NCBI RefSeq assembly: GCF_003574395.1
Contig: NZ_KZ984537.1
Coordinates: 90,733-154,732 of the forward strand
From: Tabrizicola thermarum
GTDB taxonomy: Bacteria > Pseudomonadota > Alphaproteobacteria > Rhodobacterales > Rhodobacteraceae
Length of the DNA stretch: 64,000 nt
Direction of reading: 5' to 3'
In this document: positions 47,892 through 55,652 of the stretch, piece by piece
Layout of the letters: each line of letters begins with the position of its first letter
How positions within the stretch are numbered: position 1 is the stretch's first letter
Program-made: the position numbers and the translations under genes
The notes under the pieces: generated by a model
Seen by the model: only the letters and a program-made list of their open reading frames with translations
Told to the model about the DNA's origin: nothing
Database searches by the model: none

Positions 47892-49538
47892 CTAGCCCGA
47901 TACCGGGCGGCAGGTGGCTGTCAGATCCAGGCTTTCGTCCCTGGCCGAGGTCGACACATCCAGCATCCCAAGCACCGTCGAGAACATGTTGTCATGGCTG
48001 ACCGGGGTCTTGGCCGTTGCCTCCAGGCAGCCCCCGTCAAGCGCCAGACTGGCACGGAACCGGTCCGACATCCAGATCACCATCGGCACCTTGGTCTGAT
48101 AGTCCGGCGCCATGAAATAGGGCGTCCCGTGCAGGTAAAGCCCAGCCTCGCCCAAACTCTCGCCATGGTCGGAGACATAGTACATCGCCGGCACCACCCG
48201 GGCAGAGGCTTGCAGCAGGTCGATCACCTGCGCCAGGAACCAGTCGGTATAGGCGATGGTATTGTCATAGGCGTTGACGATCTCTTCACTGGAACATTGC
48301 GTCAGCTCCGGGGTCTTGCAGGCCGGGGCGAACAGTTCCCGGTCGGCCGGATAGCGCAGCCAGTAGCTCGGCCCGTGGCTGCCGATCTGGTGCAGGACGA
48401 TCACGGTGTTCCTGGTGATCGTGTCGGCCTTTTCCTGAAGAGCCTTCAGGAACACCGCGTCGATGCATTCCGGCTGGCAGAACTCTGACCCTTCCCTGGC
48501 CGTCATCGTGCGTGGTCGGACCTTCAGGCGGGCGCCGATGTCCTTGTCCCCGGTGTTGTTGTCCCACCATTCCACGTCGAAGCCTGCATGCATCAGCACG
48601 TCCAGCAGGTTCTCGTGCGACAGCCCGCCCTCGTAGGAATAGTCGTCCCGGGTCAGGGGCGAGAACATGCAGGGCAGCGAGGTCGCCGTGGCCGTCCCGC
48701 AGCTGGTGGCATCGGGATAGTAGATGATGTCGCGTGCCTTCAGCTCGGCGTTCGTCTCGCGCTCGTAGCCCTCCAGCGACCAGTTCTGCGCCCGCCCGGT
48801 CTCGCCTGCGACGATCACCATCAGGACGGGCTTGTCCACCTTGGCAAGATAGGGCCCCGGCGCGGCATCGCGGCCGGTCGGCTGCACCACGATCTGCGTC
48901 GACTTGACCATCATCTTGGCATAGCGCAGCGCCCCGCCGATCGGCGCCAGCGGCTGGACCGCACCCATCAGCTCCTTGTCGGCGCGCAGCACGGTGGAAT
49001 AGGCCTTCAGGTTGGTGAACAGAAGGCCCACCAGGAGCGCCGCCGAGACTGCGGCGACCGCGCCGGCTCCCATCGCGGCCCGCAGGATCGGAGCCCGCCG
49101 GACCCGCACCCACAGCACCAGGGCCGACGGCAGGACGCCATAAAGGATGACATGGCCGATGAAGTTCAGGGTGATGAGATGCTTCGATTCCGCGAAGGTC
49201 GTGGTCATCGCGTTCTGGATCATGTCGCGGTCGACCACGACGCCCAGCACGTCGACGTAATAGGACGTGACCCCCGCGATCATCAGAAGCGCCACCAGCA
49301 CCGGCTTCTGCGCGCGCCGCAGCGCGAGGATCGAGATCACCAGAAGCATCAGCGCCCAGACCGCCCCGGCAAAGACCAGCGCGGTCACCGTGCGGCCTTC
49401 GAAGATGCGGAACAGATGCCCCCAGAAGGTCGCGTTGCACAGGGCCATGAGATAGGTCGCGACAAGGACATTCAGCAGGGCAGGGGAAAGTGCGGGGCGG
49501 CGGCCGAACAGGGCTGCCCTTGGGGCGGTGGTGGTCAT
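47892..49538 (-). CDS. eptA: Phosphoethanolamine transferase (EptA family)
   Basis: A 548-residue inner-membrane enzyme: five N-terminal helices (about 10-190) and a periplasmic alkaline-phosphatase-like domain. The zinc/catalytic residues are in VIVAGETGRAQNWS (Glu near 240), SCGTATATSLPCMFS (nucleophile Thr near 280), and YYVSDHGESLGE (Asp-His near 455); several Cys pairs suggest disulfides. It transfers phosphoethanolamine from phosphatidylethanolamine to lipid A, lowering affinity for cationic peptides. ATG 49538 is preferred, though a GTG at 49556 is in frame. A perfect palindrome lies 70-85 nt upstream. Confidence 0.93.
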   Translation of the reverse strand: MTTTAPRAALFGRRPALSPALLNVLVATYLMALCNATFWGHLFRIFEGRTVTALVFAGAVWALMLLVISILALRRAQKPVLVALLMIAGVTSYYVDVLGVVVDRDMIQNAMTTTFAESKHLITLNFIGHVILYGVLPSALVLWVRVRRAPILRAAMGAGAVAAVSAALLVGLLFTNLKAYSTVLRADKELMGAVQPLAPIGGALRYAKMMVKSTQIVVQPTGRDAAPGPYLAKVDKPVLMVIVAGETGRAQNWSLEGYERETNAELKARDIIYYPDATSCGTATATSLPCMFSPLTRDDYSYEGGLSHENLLDVLMHAGFDVEWWDNNTGDKDIGARLKVRPRTMTAREGSEFCQPECIDAVFLKALQEKADTITRNTVIVLHQIGSHGPSYWLRYPADRELFAPACKTPELTQCSSEEIVNAYDNTIAYTDWFLAQVIDLLQASARVVPAMYYVSDHGESLGEAGLYLHGTPYFMAPDYQTKVPMVIWMSDRFRASLALDGGCLEATAKTPVSHDNMFSTVLGMLDVSTSARDESLDLTATCRPVSG

Positions 49539-49607
49539 GCAGGAATCCCGGGACACGGGCCTGACGCGGCCCGGTCTGTCATATACCTGTTACCTTGCCG
49601 CGTTGCA

Positions 49608-49623
49608 GTAAGCTATAGCTTAC
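49608..49623. promoter_or_regulatory. 16-bp perfect palindrome upstream of eptA
   Basis: GTAAGCTATAGCTTAC is a perfect palindrome, AT-rich against its surroundings, 70-85 nt before the eptA ATG. It looks like an operator for a dimeric regulator. On the minus strand TATATG about 29 nt downstream could be a -10 element. Confidence 0.5.
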
Positions 49624-49627
49624 GTCG

Positions 49628-49670
49628 CGCCGACTGGCCCGGGGCGTCGGCGCTTTCTTGCCGAAAGCGC
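49628..49670 (-). terminator. Hairpins downstream of the usp gene
   Basis: GCGCTTTC/GAAAGCGC (49650-49670, 5-nt loop) and the overlapping CGCCGAC/GTCGGCG (49628-49652) are mutually exclusive stems just after the usp stop. There is no T-tract, so termination is uncertain. Confidence 0.45.
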
Positions 49671-49678
49671 AGGCCTTC

Positions 49679-50134
49679 TCAGGTGATGCTTTCCAGCCGT
49701 TCCTTCGACAGGTCGCCCGGCACGATGGTGATCGGGATCGGCAGCGTCCCGGACGTGCGGGTCAAGGCCGTCACCAATGGCCCCGGCCCCGACTTGTCGG
49801 ACCCCGCGCCAAGGACAAGGATGCCGATCTCCGGGTCTTCCTTCACCTGCGCCAGGATTTCGTTCACCGGATCGCCCTCGCGGATGACAAGCTCGGGGTT
49901 CACGCCCTGCTTGTCGCGCATCCACTTGGCGAAGACCTCGAAATGCGCCTCGATCCGCTCGCGCGCCTCGGCCCGCATCAGGTCGGCGACGCCCATCCAG
50001 GTCTGGAACTCTTCCGGCGGGATGACCGACAGGATCGTCACCCCACCCCCGGTATGCGCCGCCCGCAGCGCGGCAAAGCGCATGGCATTCAGACACTCGC
50101 GACTGTCGTCCAGCACGACGAGGAATTTCCGCAT
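49679..50134 (-). CDS. Universal stress protein, single domain
   Basis: A 151-residue UspA-fold protein. It opens with FLVVLDDSRECLNAMRFAAL (beta1-helix1, with Asp in the ATP-binding position) and ends with the nucleotide-loop region LVLGAGSDKSGPGPLVTALT and IPITIVPG. The GxxGxxxxxG(S/T) pattern of ATP-binding Usps is not complete (GAGSDKSGPGPL). It lies 68 nt downstream of the MATE gene on the same strand. Role: stress adaptation, unspecified. Confidence 0.87.
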   Translation of the reverse strand: MRKFLVVLDDSRECLNAMRFAALRAAHTGGGVTILSVIPPEEFQTWMGVADLMRAEARERIEAHFEVFAKWMRDKQGVNPELVIREGDPVNEILAQVKEDPEIGILVLGAGSDKSGPGPLVTALTRTSGTLPIPITIVPGDLSKERLESIT

Positions 50135-50202
50135 GATGCTCCCCTTTGGCGGCCGGATCATGGCAGGGCGGGCAGGGGTAAGGCAAGCGTCAACCGCGCG
50201 GC

Positions 50203-51513
50203 CTATGGCCGGGCAGACAGGGCCAGCACCTTGGGATACAGCCGCCACAGCGTCAGCGTGCGCGCGGCGTTCATCACCATCAGCGCGGCCCAAAGCCCAT
50301 GGTTGCCCGCCAGCGGCACCAGCACGGCCAGCGCCAGAGCATAGATCGCCACGCTCGCCAGCATCGCGCGCAGCATGTCCCCGGTCAGCAGCGCACCGAT
50401 GAAGATGCCGTCGTAGATCCAGGCCGCCACCCCGATCAGCGGCGCTACCACAAGCCACGGAAGGTAGGCCCGCGCCTCGATACGCACCTCCTCCGAAGTG
50501 GTCATCAGGTCGATGATGATCGGCCCCGCGGCCGCAAAGACCAGCGCCAGCGCCGCCGCACCGCCAAGGCCCCATTGCATCGTGATCCGCCCCGCCGCCC
50601 GCGTATCCGCCAGCGACCGCGCCCCGACAGCCTGCCCGATCAGCGCCTCGGCGGCGAAGGCAAGGCCGTCCAGCGCATAGGCGGTGATCTCCAGGAACTG
50701 CATCAGCACCTGATTGGCCGCCAGCGTGACGTCTCCGAACCGCGCCCCAAGGAAGACGAAGGTGGTAAAGCTCAACTGCAACAGGACCGTGCGGCCCATG
50801 ATGTCCCGGCTGGCCGAAAACATCCGCCGGATGGCGATCCGGTCGCCCAGACGGATGACGGCCTGCCGCAGCGCCGCCCCGAAGGCATCCCGCGCCAGCC
50901 ACAGCGCCAGCGCCAGCCCGGTCCATTCGGCGATCAGCGTCGCCCCCGCCACCCCCGGCACGCCCCAGTCCAGGCCCAGCACGAACCACAGATCCAGCCC
51001 GATGTTCAGCCCGTTCTGCCACAGTTGCAGCACCAGCACCGCCCGCGTCCGCTCCAGCCCGACCAGCCAGCCGGTCAGCGCATAAAGCGCGATGGTCGCC
51101 GGGGCGCCCCAGATGCGGATCGCCAGATACTGATGCGCCAGCGCCTCCACCCGGGCCGAGGCCGGGGCCAGCGCGAAAGCCCCGGCGAACAACGCCACCT
51201 GCGCCGCCACCAGCGCCAACCCGGCCAGACCGCCGACGATCAGCGCGCGCAGCAGGACCGCCGACCGCTCGCCCATGTCCCCCGCGCCCTGCGCCTGCGC
51301 GGCCAGGCCCGAGGTAGACATCCGCAGGAAACCGAAAGCCCAGTAAAGCGTCGCCAGGATCACCGCGCCGATGCCCACCGCCCCCAGGCTCGCCGGATCG
51401 CCCAGCTGCCCGACGACCGCCGTATCCACCGCACCCAGCAGCGGCACCGTGGCGTTCGACAGGACGATCGGCGCGGCGATGCGCAGCACGCGGCCGTGGG
51501 TGACGCTGGTCAT
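50203..51513 (-). CDS. MATE-family efflux transporter (DinF subfamily)
   Basis: A 436-residue, twelve-helix multidrug/toxic-compound extruder. The N-terminal PIVLSNATVPLLGAVDTAVV (about 15-34) and RMSTSGLAAQAQGAG, and the corresponding repeat in the second half (FGDVTLAANQVLMQFLEITA) are typical of DinF-type MATE carriers. Its start overlaps the thioesterase stop by ATGA (51510-51513). Coupling to two thioesterases is a common layout in Rhodobacteraceae, of unknown logic. Confidence 0.9.
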   Translation of the reverse strand: MTSVTHGRVLRIAAPIVLSNATVPLLGAVDTAVVGQLGDPASLGAVGIGAVILATLYWAFGFLRMSTSGLAAQAQGAGDMGERSAVLLRALIVGGLAGLALVAAQVALFAGAFALAPASARVEALAHQYLAIRIWGAPATIALYALTGWLVGLERTRAVLVLQLWQNGLNIGLDLWFVLGLDWGVPGVAGATLIAEWTGLALALWLARDAFGAALRQAVIRLGDRIAIRRMFSASRDIMGRTVLLQLSFTTFVFLGARFGDVTLAANQVLMQFLEITAYALDGLAFAAEALIGQAVGARSLADTRAAGRITMQWGLGGAAALALVFAAAGPIIIDLMTTSEEVRIEARAYLPWLVVAPLIGVAAWIYDGIFIGALLTGDMLRAMLASVAIYALALAVLVPLAGNHGLWAALMVMNAARTLTLWRLYPKVLALSARP

Positions 51514-52001
51514 TTCAGCGTGGAGGGCGGCATCAGGAAATGCCCCGTGGCCTGCGCGAACAGACGCGCGCGGTTGTCCTGCCAGGCCTCGACATGCACC
51601 GAGGCATAGCGCCGCCCCGACCTGTTGACCCTCGCCCGGGCATAGGCATCGCGCGGCAGTCCCGACCGCAGGTAATCCACCGTGAAATCAATGGTCTTCG
51701 GCAGCCGCAGCGGCCCCTCGGGCAGGGCGCCCTCGGTTTCGACCCCGTCCCACAGCGTGCTCCAGGCCAGCTCGATCATCGCGGCGATCTCCAGAAAGGC
51801 CGCCGTCGCGCCCCCATGCAGCGCGGGCAGGGCCGGGTTGCCGATCAGGCTATCCTTGAACGGCAGGACCGCCGTCAACTCGTCGCCCCTCCGGTCGAAC
51901 TCCACCCCCAGAAAGCGGATGTAGGGCACGCCATCGACCAGGGTCCGCAACAGCCCCTCGCGGCGCTGCTTGATGACGTGCAGGGGCTCGCGCGGCCTCA
52001 T
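51510..52001 (-). CDS. PaaI-family hot-dog thioesterase
   Basis: A 163-residue hot-dog protein. PALPALHGGATAAFLEIAAM (about 56-75) is the PaaI/4HBT signature helix with HGG, and the long strand KTIDFTVDYLRSGLPRDAYA follows. It would hydrolyse acyl- or aryl-CoA thioesters. It overlaps the genes on both sides by ATGA. It is related to, but clearly different from, the 140-residue neighbour; the pair may form a heteromer. Confidence 0.85.
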   Translation of the reverse strand: MRPREPLHVIKQRREGLLRTLVDGVPYIRFLGVEFDRRGDELTAVLPFKDSLIGNPALPALHGGATAAFLEIAAMIELAWSTLWDGVETEGALPEGPLRLPKTIDFTVDYLRSGLPRDAYARARVNRSGRRYASVHVEAWQDNRARLFAQATGHFLMPPSTLK

Positions 52002-52420
52002 GCCTTGCGCTCCACCGTGAAGGCCCCGGTCGCCATCGCCACAGGGCGGCTCTCGTCGTCATCGGTCGCCACCGCGCGGACGAAGGCGACGGAGCGGGTG
52101 ACATGGTGGCACTCGGCCCGGGTGCGGATGGTCTGGCCGGGCGTGGCGGGGCGCATGTAGTCGATCCGCAGATCCAGCGTCGCGGTTGAGAAACCCGCCT
52201 GCGGATGGCTCATCACCGCCGCTCCGCAGGCTGTGTCCATCAGTGCCGAAACCGCGCCGCCGTGGATCACTCCCGTCTCCGGGTCGCCGATCAGTGCGGG
52301 ATCATAGGGCATGGCGATCGTCGCGCGACCTTCGCCGATGCTTTCCAGCCGCATCCCCAGCGCAGCACTGTGCGGCAGGACCGAAATGAAGTTGCGGGCG
52401 GTGTCGGTGGCGTCTGGCAT
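51998..52420 (-). CDS. PaaI-family hot-dog thioesterase
   Basis: A 140-residue hot-dog thioesterase with DPETGVIHGGAVSALMDTAC (about 46-65; HGG motif with the Asp/Cys region) and LDLRIDYMRPATPGQTIRTR. Typical length for PaaI. It is the first gene of the thioesterase-thioesterase-MATE operon and is divergent from a MerR regulator that may control it; 110 nt separate the two starts. Confidence 0.88.
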   Translation of the reverse strand: MPDATDTARNFISVLPHSAALGMRLESIGEGRATIAMPYDPALIGDPETGVIHGGAVSALMDTACGAAVMSHPQAGFSTATLDLRIDYMRPATPGQTIRTRAECHHVTRSVAFVRAVATDDDESRPVAMATGAFTVERKA

Positions 52421-52530
52421 CGGGTCCCTCGTCCGGCATCAAACCGCCGCGACCGGGGGAAGGCAACCCCCCCGAAGCCATTGCACGGGTCCGGGGTGCG
52501 TCTTAGGCTGGACCTACAGGAGGACAGCGG

Positions 52531-52914
52531 ATGACCGACAACCGCCTCAGCTTCAAGGAGATGTGCGCCCGGTTCGATGTGACCCCGCGCACCCTGCGCT
52601 ATTACGAATACATCGAGCTTCTGGCGCCCGAGAAAGAGGGCCGCGCCCGGTTCTACGGCCCGCGCGAGGTGGCGCGGATGAAGCTGATCCTGCGCGGCCG
52701 CCGCTTCGGCTTTTCGCTGGAAGAGATCCGCCAGTGGCTCCTCATCTACGGCAAGAAGGGCGAACGCCCGCAGCTTGAAGCCTGGCTGCAACTGGCCGAC
52801 CGGCAACTCGAGGCGCTCGAGAAGCAGCGCGCCGAACTGGAAAGCTCCATCGCCGATCTGCGCGCCCTGCGCGAAACCGCGGTCGAGGAACTGGCGCGGC
52901 TCGAAACCCCTTGA
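52531..52914 (+). CDS. MerR-family transcriptional regulator (paralogue)
   Basis: A 127-residue MerR protein: FKEMCARFDVTPRTLRYYEY (about 8-27), LILRGRRFGFSLEEIRQWL (about 51-69) and a C-terminal coiled coil (about 80-125). It has no metal-ligand Cys pair. It is similar throughout to the regulator at 14061, sharing the LILRG.RFGFSLE.IRQ.L block. An aggagga-type site lies before the ATG. Divergent from the thioesterase/MATE operon. Confidence 0.88.
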   Translation: MTDNRLSFKEMCARFDVTPRTLRYYEYIELLAPEKEGRARFYGPREVARMKLILRGRRFGFSLEEIRQWLLIYGKKGERPQLEAWLQLADRQLEALEKQRAELESSIADLRALRETAVEELARLETP

Positions 52915-53304
52915 TTCGCCCGGTCATGGGGCGCGCGTGCAACCGGACTGCGGCCTGGTGCCCGACAACCGCCTCATGCGCAGCCAGGGTCGCCTTCCCT
53001 CTGACTTGCGCACCCGAACTGTCTAAAACTCGCGCTTTCTTCCCGACGGTGATCGCGCGCGGTTTCGGTCAGGCGCGCTGCCGGACGACCATGGTTTCCC
53101 GTGCCGTCTCTGTTCAAGTATCTGAAGAAATTGACGTATCCTGCCCAGACATCATCCTGTTCGCGCGCGCCCGCCAGCCCTTCCGGCACGAAAGCCGGGC
53201 ATACGGCCCTTGGCAGCCCTTCGGCCATCCGGGAACCCGTTAGCCATTCCCTAAGCAATTTTTGAGGTGCTGCTCCCAAGGTTCATCGCGAACGGAGAGG
53301 GAAC
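52915..53304. other. Intergenic region upstream of the epimerase gene
   Basis: I find no supported gene in these 390 nt. Near its right end TTAG-CCATTCC-CTAA (53240-53254) is a dyad resembling a CtrA box (TTAA-N7-TTAA) with two changes, about 50 nt before the epimerase ATG. No clear -10/-35 pair is assigned. Confidence 0.45.
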
Positions 53305-54540
53305 ATGTTCCATGATCGCAATTGGCGCAAGCACCGCATTCTCGTCATGGTCGGCACCCGGCCCGAGGCGATCAAGCTCGCGCCGGTCGCGCTGGCCCTG
53401 CGCCGCGAACCCGGTGTCCAGCTGACCGTCTGCCTGTCCGGCCAGCACCCGGCCATGGCGCGCGATGCGCTGGCCAGCTTCGGCATCGCCTCCGACACCG
53501 AACTTGCCCTCGATCCCTCGGCCACCACGGCCGGGGCGCGCTTCACCGACCTGCACCGCGCGATCTCGGCCCTGCTTGACCGCCTGCCGCAAGAGCGGAT
53601 CATCGTCCAGGGCGACACCTCGACCGCCCTTGCCGGGGCCATCGCAGGCTTTCATGCCGGGGTCCCCGTCGCGCATGTCGAGGCCGGTCTGCGCACCGGA
53701 AACCTTGCCGGTCCCTGGCCCGAGGAAGGTTATCGCCGCATGATCGCGCCGATCGCCGATCTGCATTTCGCGCCCACCGAACGGGCCCGCCAGAACCTTC
53801 TGGCCGAAGGGATCGACCCGGGCAGCGTGCATCTGACCGGCAATACCGTCGTCGATGCCCTGATCGCCGTCCGCACGTCCATCGCCAGATCGCGCGCGAC
53901 CTCGCAGCGGCTGGAGGAATGGCGGCAGCGCATCTCGGGCGGCAAGCCGATCGTCCTGGTCACGCTGCATCGCCGGGAAAGCCACGGCTCGATCCTGACC
54001 GGGATCGCCACCGCGCTGCGCGACCTGGCCAGGGAATTCCACGACCATGCCTTCGTCCTGCCTGTGCATCCCAACCCCGCGGTGTCAGGCAGCATCCGCA
54101 GCGTGCTCGCCGACCAGCACAATGTCAGTCTGCTCGACCCTCTCGGCTACGAAGCCTTCGTCTATGTGATGAGCTCGGCCTCATTGATCGTCACCGATTC
54201 CGGCGGCGTCCAGGAAGAGGCGCCGACCTTCGGTGTCCCGATTCTTGTGGTGCGCAACGAATCCGAACGGCCCGAGGCGATTTCGGCAGGCTTTGCCCAG
54301 CTGACCGGAACAGAGCCCGACCGCATCCTGACGGCCGCGCGGGGCATCCTGCGGCGTGGCGGCAGGCCGGACCTGCGGGGCAAGGTGAACCCCTTCGGCG
54401 ATGGCACGGCATCCGACAGGATCGTGCGGCTGCTTCTGGCCCGGGCCGAGGCAGGCACCACCGCCAGCGCCGATGCGGGCGGTCGTGTCCATGCAAGCCC
54501 GTCGGGCCTGTCGGCAGATGTCGGGCGGTTCGTGCAGTAG
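53305..54540 (+). CDS. wecB: UDP-N-acetylglucosamine 2-epimerase (non-hydrolysing)
   Basis: A 411-residue GT-B fold enzyme that interconverts UDP-GlcNAc and UDP-ManNAc for surface polysaccharide synthesis. VGTRPEAIKLAPVALALRR (about 16-34), VQGDTSTALAGA, VAHVEAGLRTGN, LHRRESHG and TDSGGVQEEAPTFGVPILVV with the catalytic Glu are all present. About 33 residues beyond the normal end form a low-complexity Ala/Gly/Ser tail. A ggagaggg site precedes the ATG. No polysaccharide genes are adjacent, so it stands alone. Confidence 0.92.
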   Translation: MFHDRNWRKHRILVMVGTRPEAIKLAPVALALRREPGVQLTVCLSGQHPAMARDALASFGIASDTELALDPSATTAGARFTDLHRAISALLDRLPQERIIVQGDTSTALAGAIAGFHAGVPVAHVEAGLRTGNLAGPWPEEGYRRMIAPIADLHFAPTERARQNLLAEGIDPGSVHLTGNTVVDALIAVRTSIARSRATSQRLEEWRQRISGGKPIVLVTLHRRESHGSILTGIATALRDLAREFHDHAFVLPVHPNPAVSGSIRSVLADQHNVSLLDPLGYEAFVYVMSSASLIVTDSGGVQEEAPTFGVPILVVRNESERPEAISAGFAQLTGTEPDRILTAARGILRRGGRPDLRGKVNPFGDGTASDRIVRLLLARAEAGTTASADAGGRVHASPSGLSADVGRFVQ

Positions 54541-54556
54541 CGGCCTGAAACGGGAC

Positions 54557-54590
54557 GGGCGGGCCGATCCCCGCCGGCCCGCCCGCCTTT
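54557..54590 (+). terminator. Terminator-like hairpin after the epimerase gene
   Basis: GGGCGGGCC (54557-54565) pairs with GGCCCGCCC (54576-54584) around a 10-nt loop, followed by GCCTTT. It lies between convergent genes and could serve both. Confidence 0.65.
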
Positions 54591-54600
54591 GATCATGCTG

Positions 54601-55446
54601 TCAATGCGCGAGGAACACCGGAACCTCGGCCGCCTCCAGCATGTTGCGCGTCGCGCCACCCAGGATCGCCTCCCGAAACCGGCTGTGACCATAGGCTCCC
54701 ATCACAAGAAGCCCGGCGTCGAAATCGCGCAGATGCTGGGCCAGAACGTCCGACACCCGGGGCAGGGTCTTGGCCAGCACCAGCACTTCGGCCCTGACAC
54801 CGTGGCGCACCAGAAGCTGGCACAAGAGCCCGCCGGGGTCTGACCGTTCCGGGCCATGCGTCGGCGGGTCGATCACAACGATCTGCACGGTCTCGGCCCG
54901 GCGCAGGAAGGGCATCGCGCGGCGGGCGGCAACCAGCGCCTCGCGACTCTGGTTCCAGGCGACCACGACCCGCTTGGGCTCGGCCGAAGCCATCCCCTCG
55001 GGCGGCACGATCAGCACCGGCGCCATGCCTTCGAAAAGTGCGGCTTCCGTCACCGCCTCGTCCTCGACGGTGCGCGTCTTGCCGTAGGGTCTCGGCAGGA
55101 TGACAAGGTCCGAATAGCGGGCCCGCGCGGCCACGACATCGGTCAGGGCGCCCAGCTGGGTCACTACCGAATCGACCGACCACCGCAGGGCAGGCTCTTG
55201 CGCCGCCATGGCCGCGTTCAGCGCCTTTTCAGTCTCGCGCGCCTCGGTTTCGGCGCGCTCCATCGCCGCAGCGATCATCACCGCGCCCGAGCCGACATAG
55301 GTGTAGCCGACCTGGGTGCGGTCCACGCCAAGCGCCAGGCCATCAAGATGGGCGTCCATCGCAACGGCGATCTGGGCCGCAGCGGTTACGGTAGGAAGCA
55401 GCCCCTCGGGCGAGGTGGCAACGGTCAGCAAGGACTTGTAGGCCAT
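54601..55446 (-). CDS. Tandem universal stress protein beside the cbb3 operon
   Basis: A 281-residue protein of two Usp domains. The first (about 1-150) starts YKSLLTVATSPEGLLPTVTA and has a degraded nucleotide site; the second (about 155-281) contains VVVAWNQSREALVAARRAM and the complete ATP-binding pattern MGAYGHSRFREAILGGATRN. The gene is divergent from ccoN and shares its FnrL-type boxes, so induction at low oxygen is likely. This neighbourhood is well known in Rhodobacter. Confidence 0.92.
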   Translation of the reverse strand: MAYKSLLTVATSPEGLLPTVTAAAQIAVAMDAHLDGLALGVDRTQVGYTYVGSGAVMIAAAMERAETEARETEKALNAAMAAQEPALRWSVDSVVTQLGALTDVVAARARYSDLVILPRPYGKTRTVEDEAVTEAALFEGMAPVLIVPPEGMASAEPKRVVVAWNQSREALVAARRAMPFLRRAETVQIVVIDPPTHGPERSDPGGLLCQLLVRHGVRAEVLVLAKTLPRVSDVLAQHLRDFDAGLLVMGAYGHSRFREAILGGATRNMLEAAEVPVFLAH

Positions 55447-55502
55447 GGGTGTCTCCCGGATTTGATACTGTCAGGTTGTGGCCGATCCGGCGCTGATGCG
55501 CA

Positions 55503-55548
55503 TTGACGCAGGTCAACTTCGCCGCATTGTGGGTTTGACACAGATCAT
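55503..55548. promoter_or_regulatory. Two FNR/FnrL-type boxes between usp and ccoN
   Basis: TTGAC-GCAG-GTCAA at 55503-55516 is a near-perfect FnrL site; TTGAC-ACAG-ATCAT at 55535-55548 is a weaker second one. Their centres are 32 nt apart, about three helical turns. They should activate ccoNOQP, and possibly the divergent usp, under low oxygen. Confidence 0.82.
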
Positions 55549-55652
55549 GGCAGGACAAGGTCGCCGCGGCGCAGAAGAAGGCGTCGACGAGACCGGCCCA
55601 CCTTGGAATCTGGGTATTGTGGCTGGCCAGACAAGACGAAGGGACGCAAACA

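Noticed and set aside
55462..55475. TTGATACTGTCAGG as a third FNR box near usp
   Set aside because: The half-site spacing is off by one (three instead of four bases) and the right half does not match.
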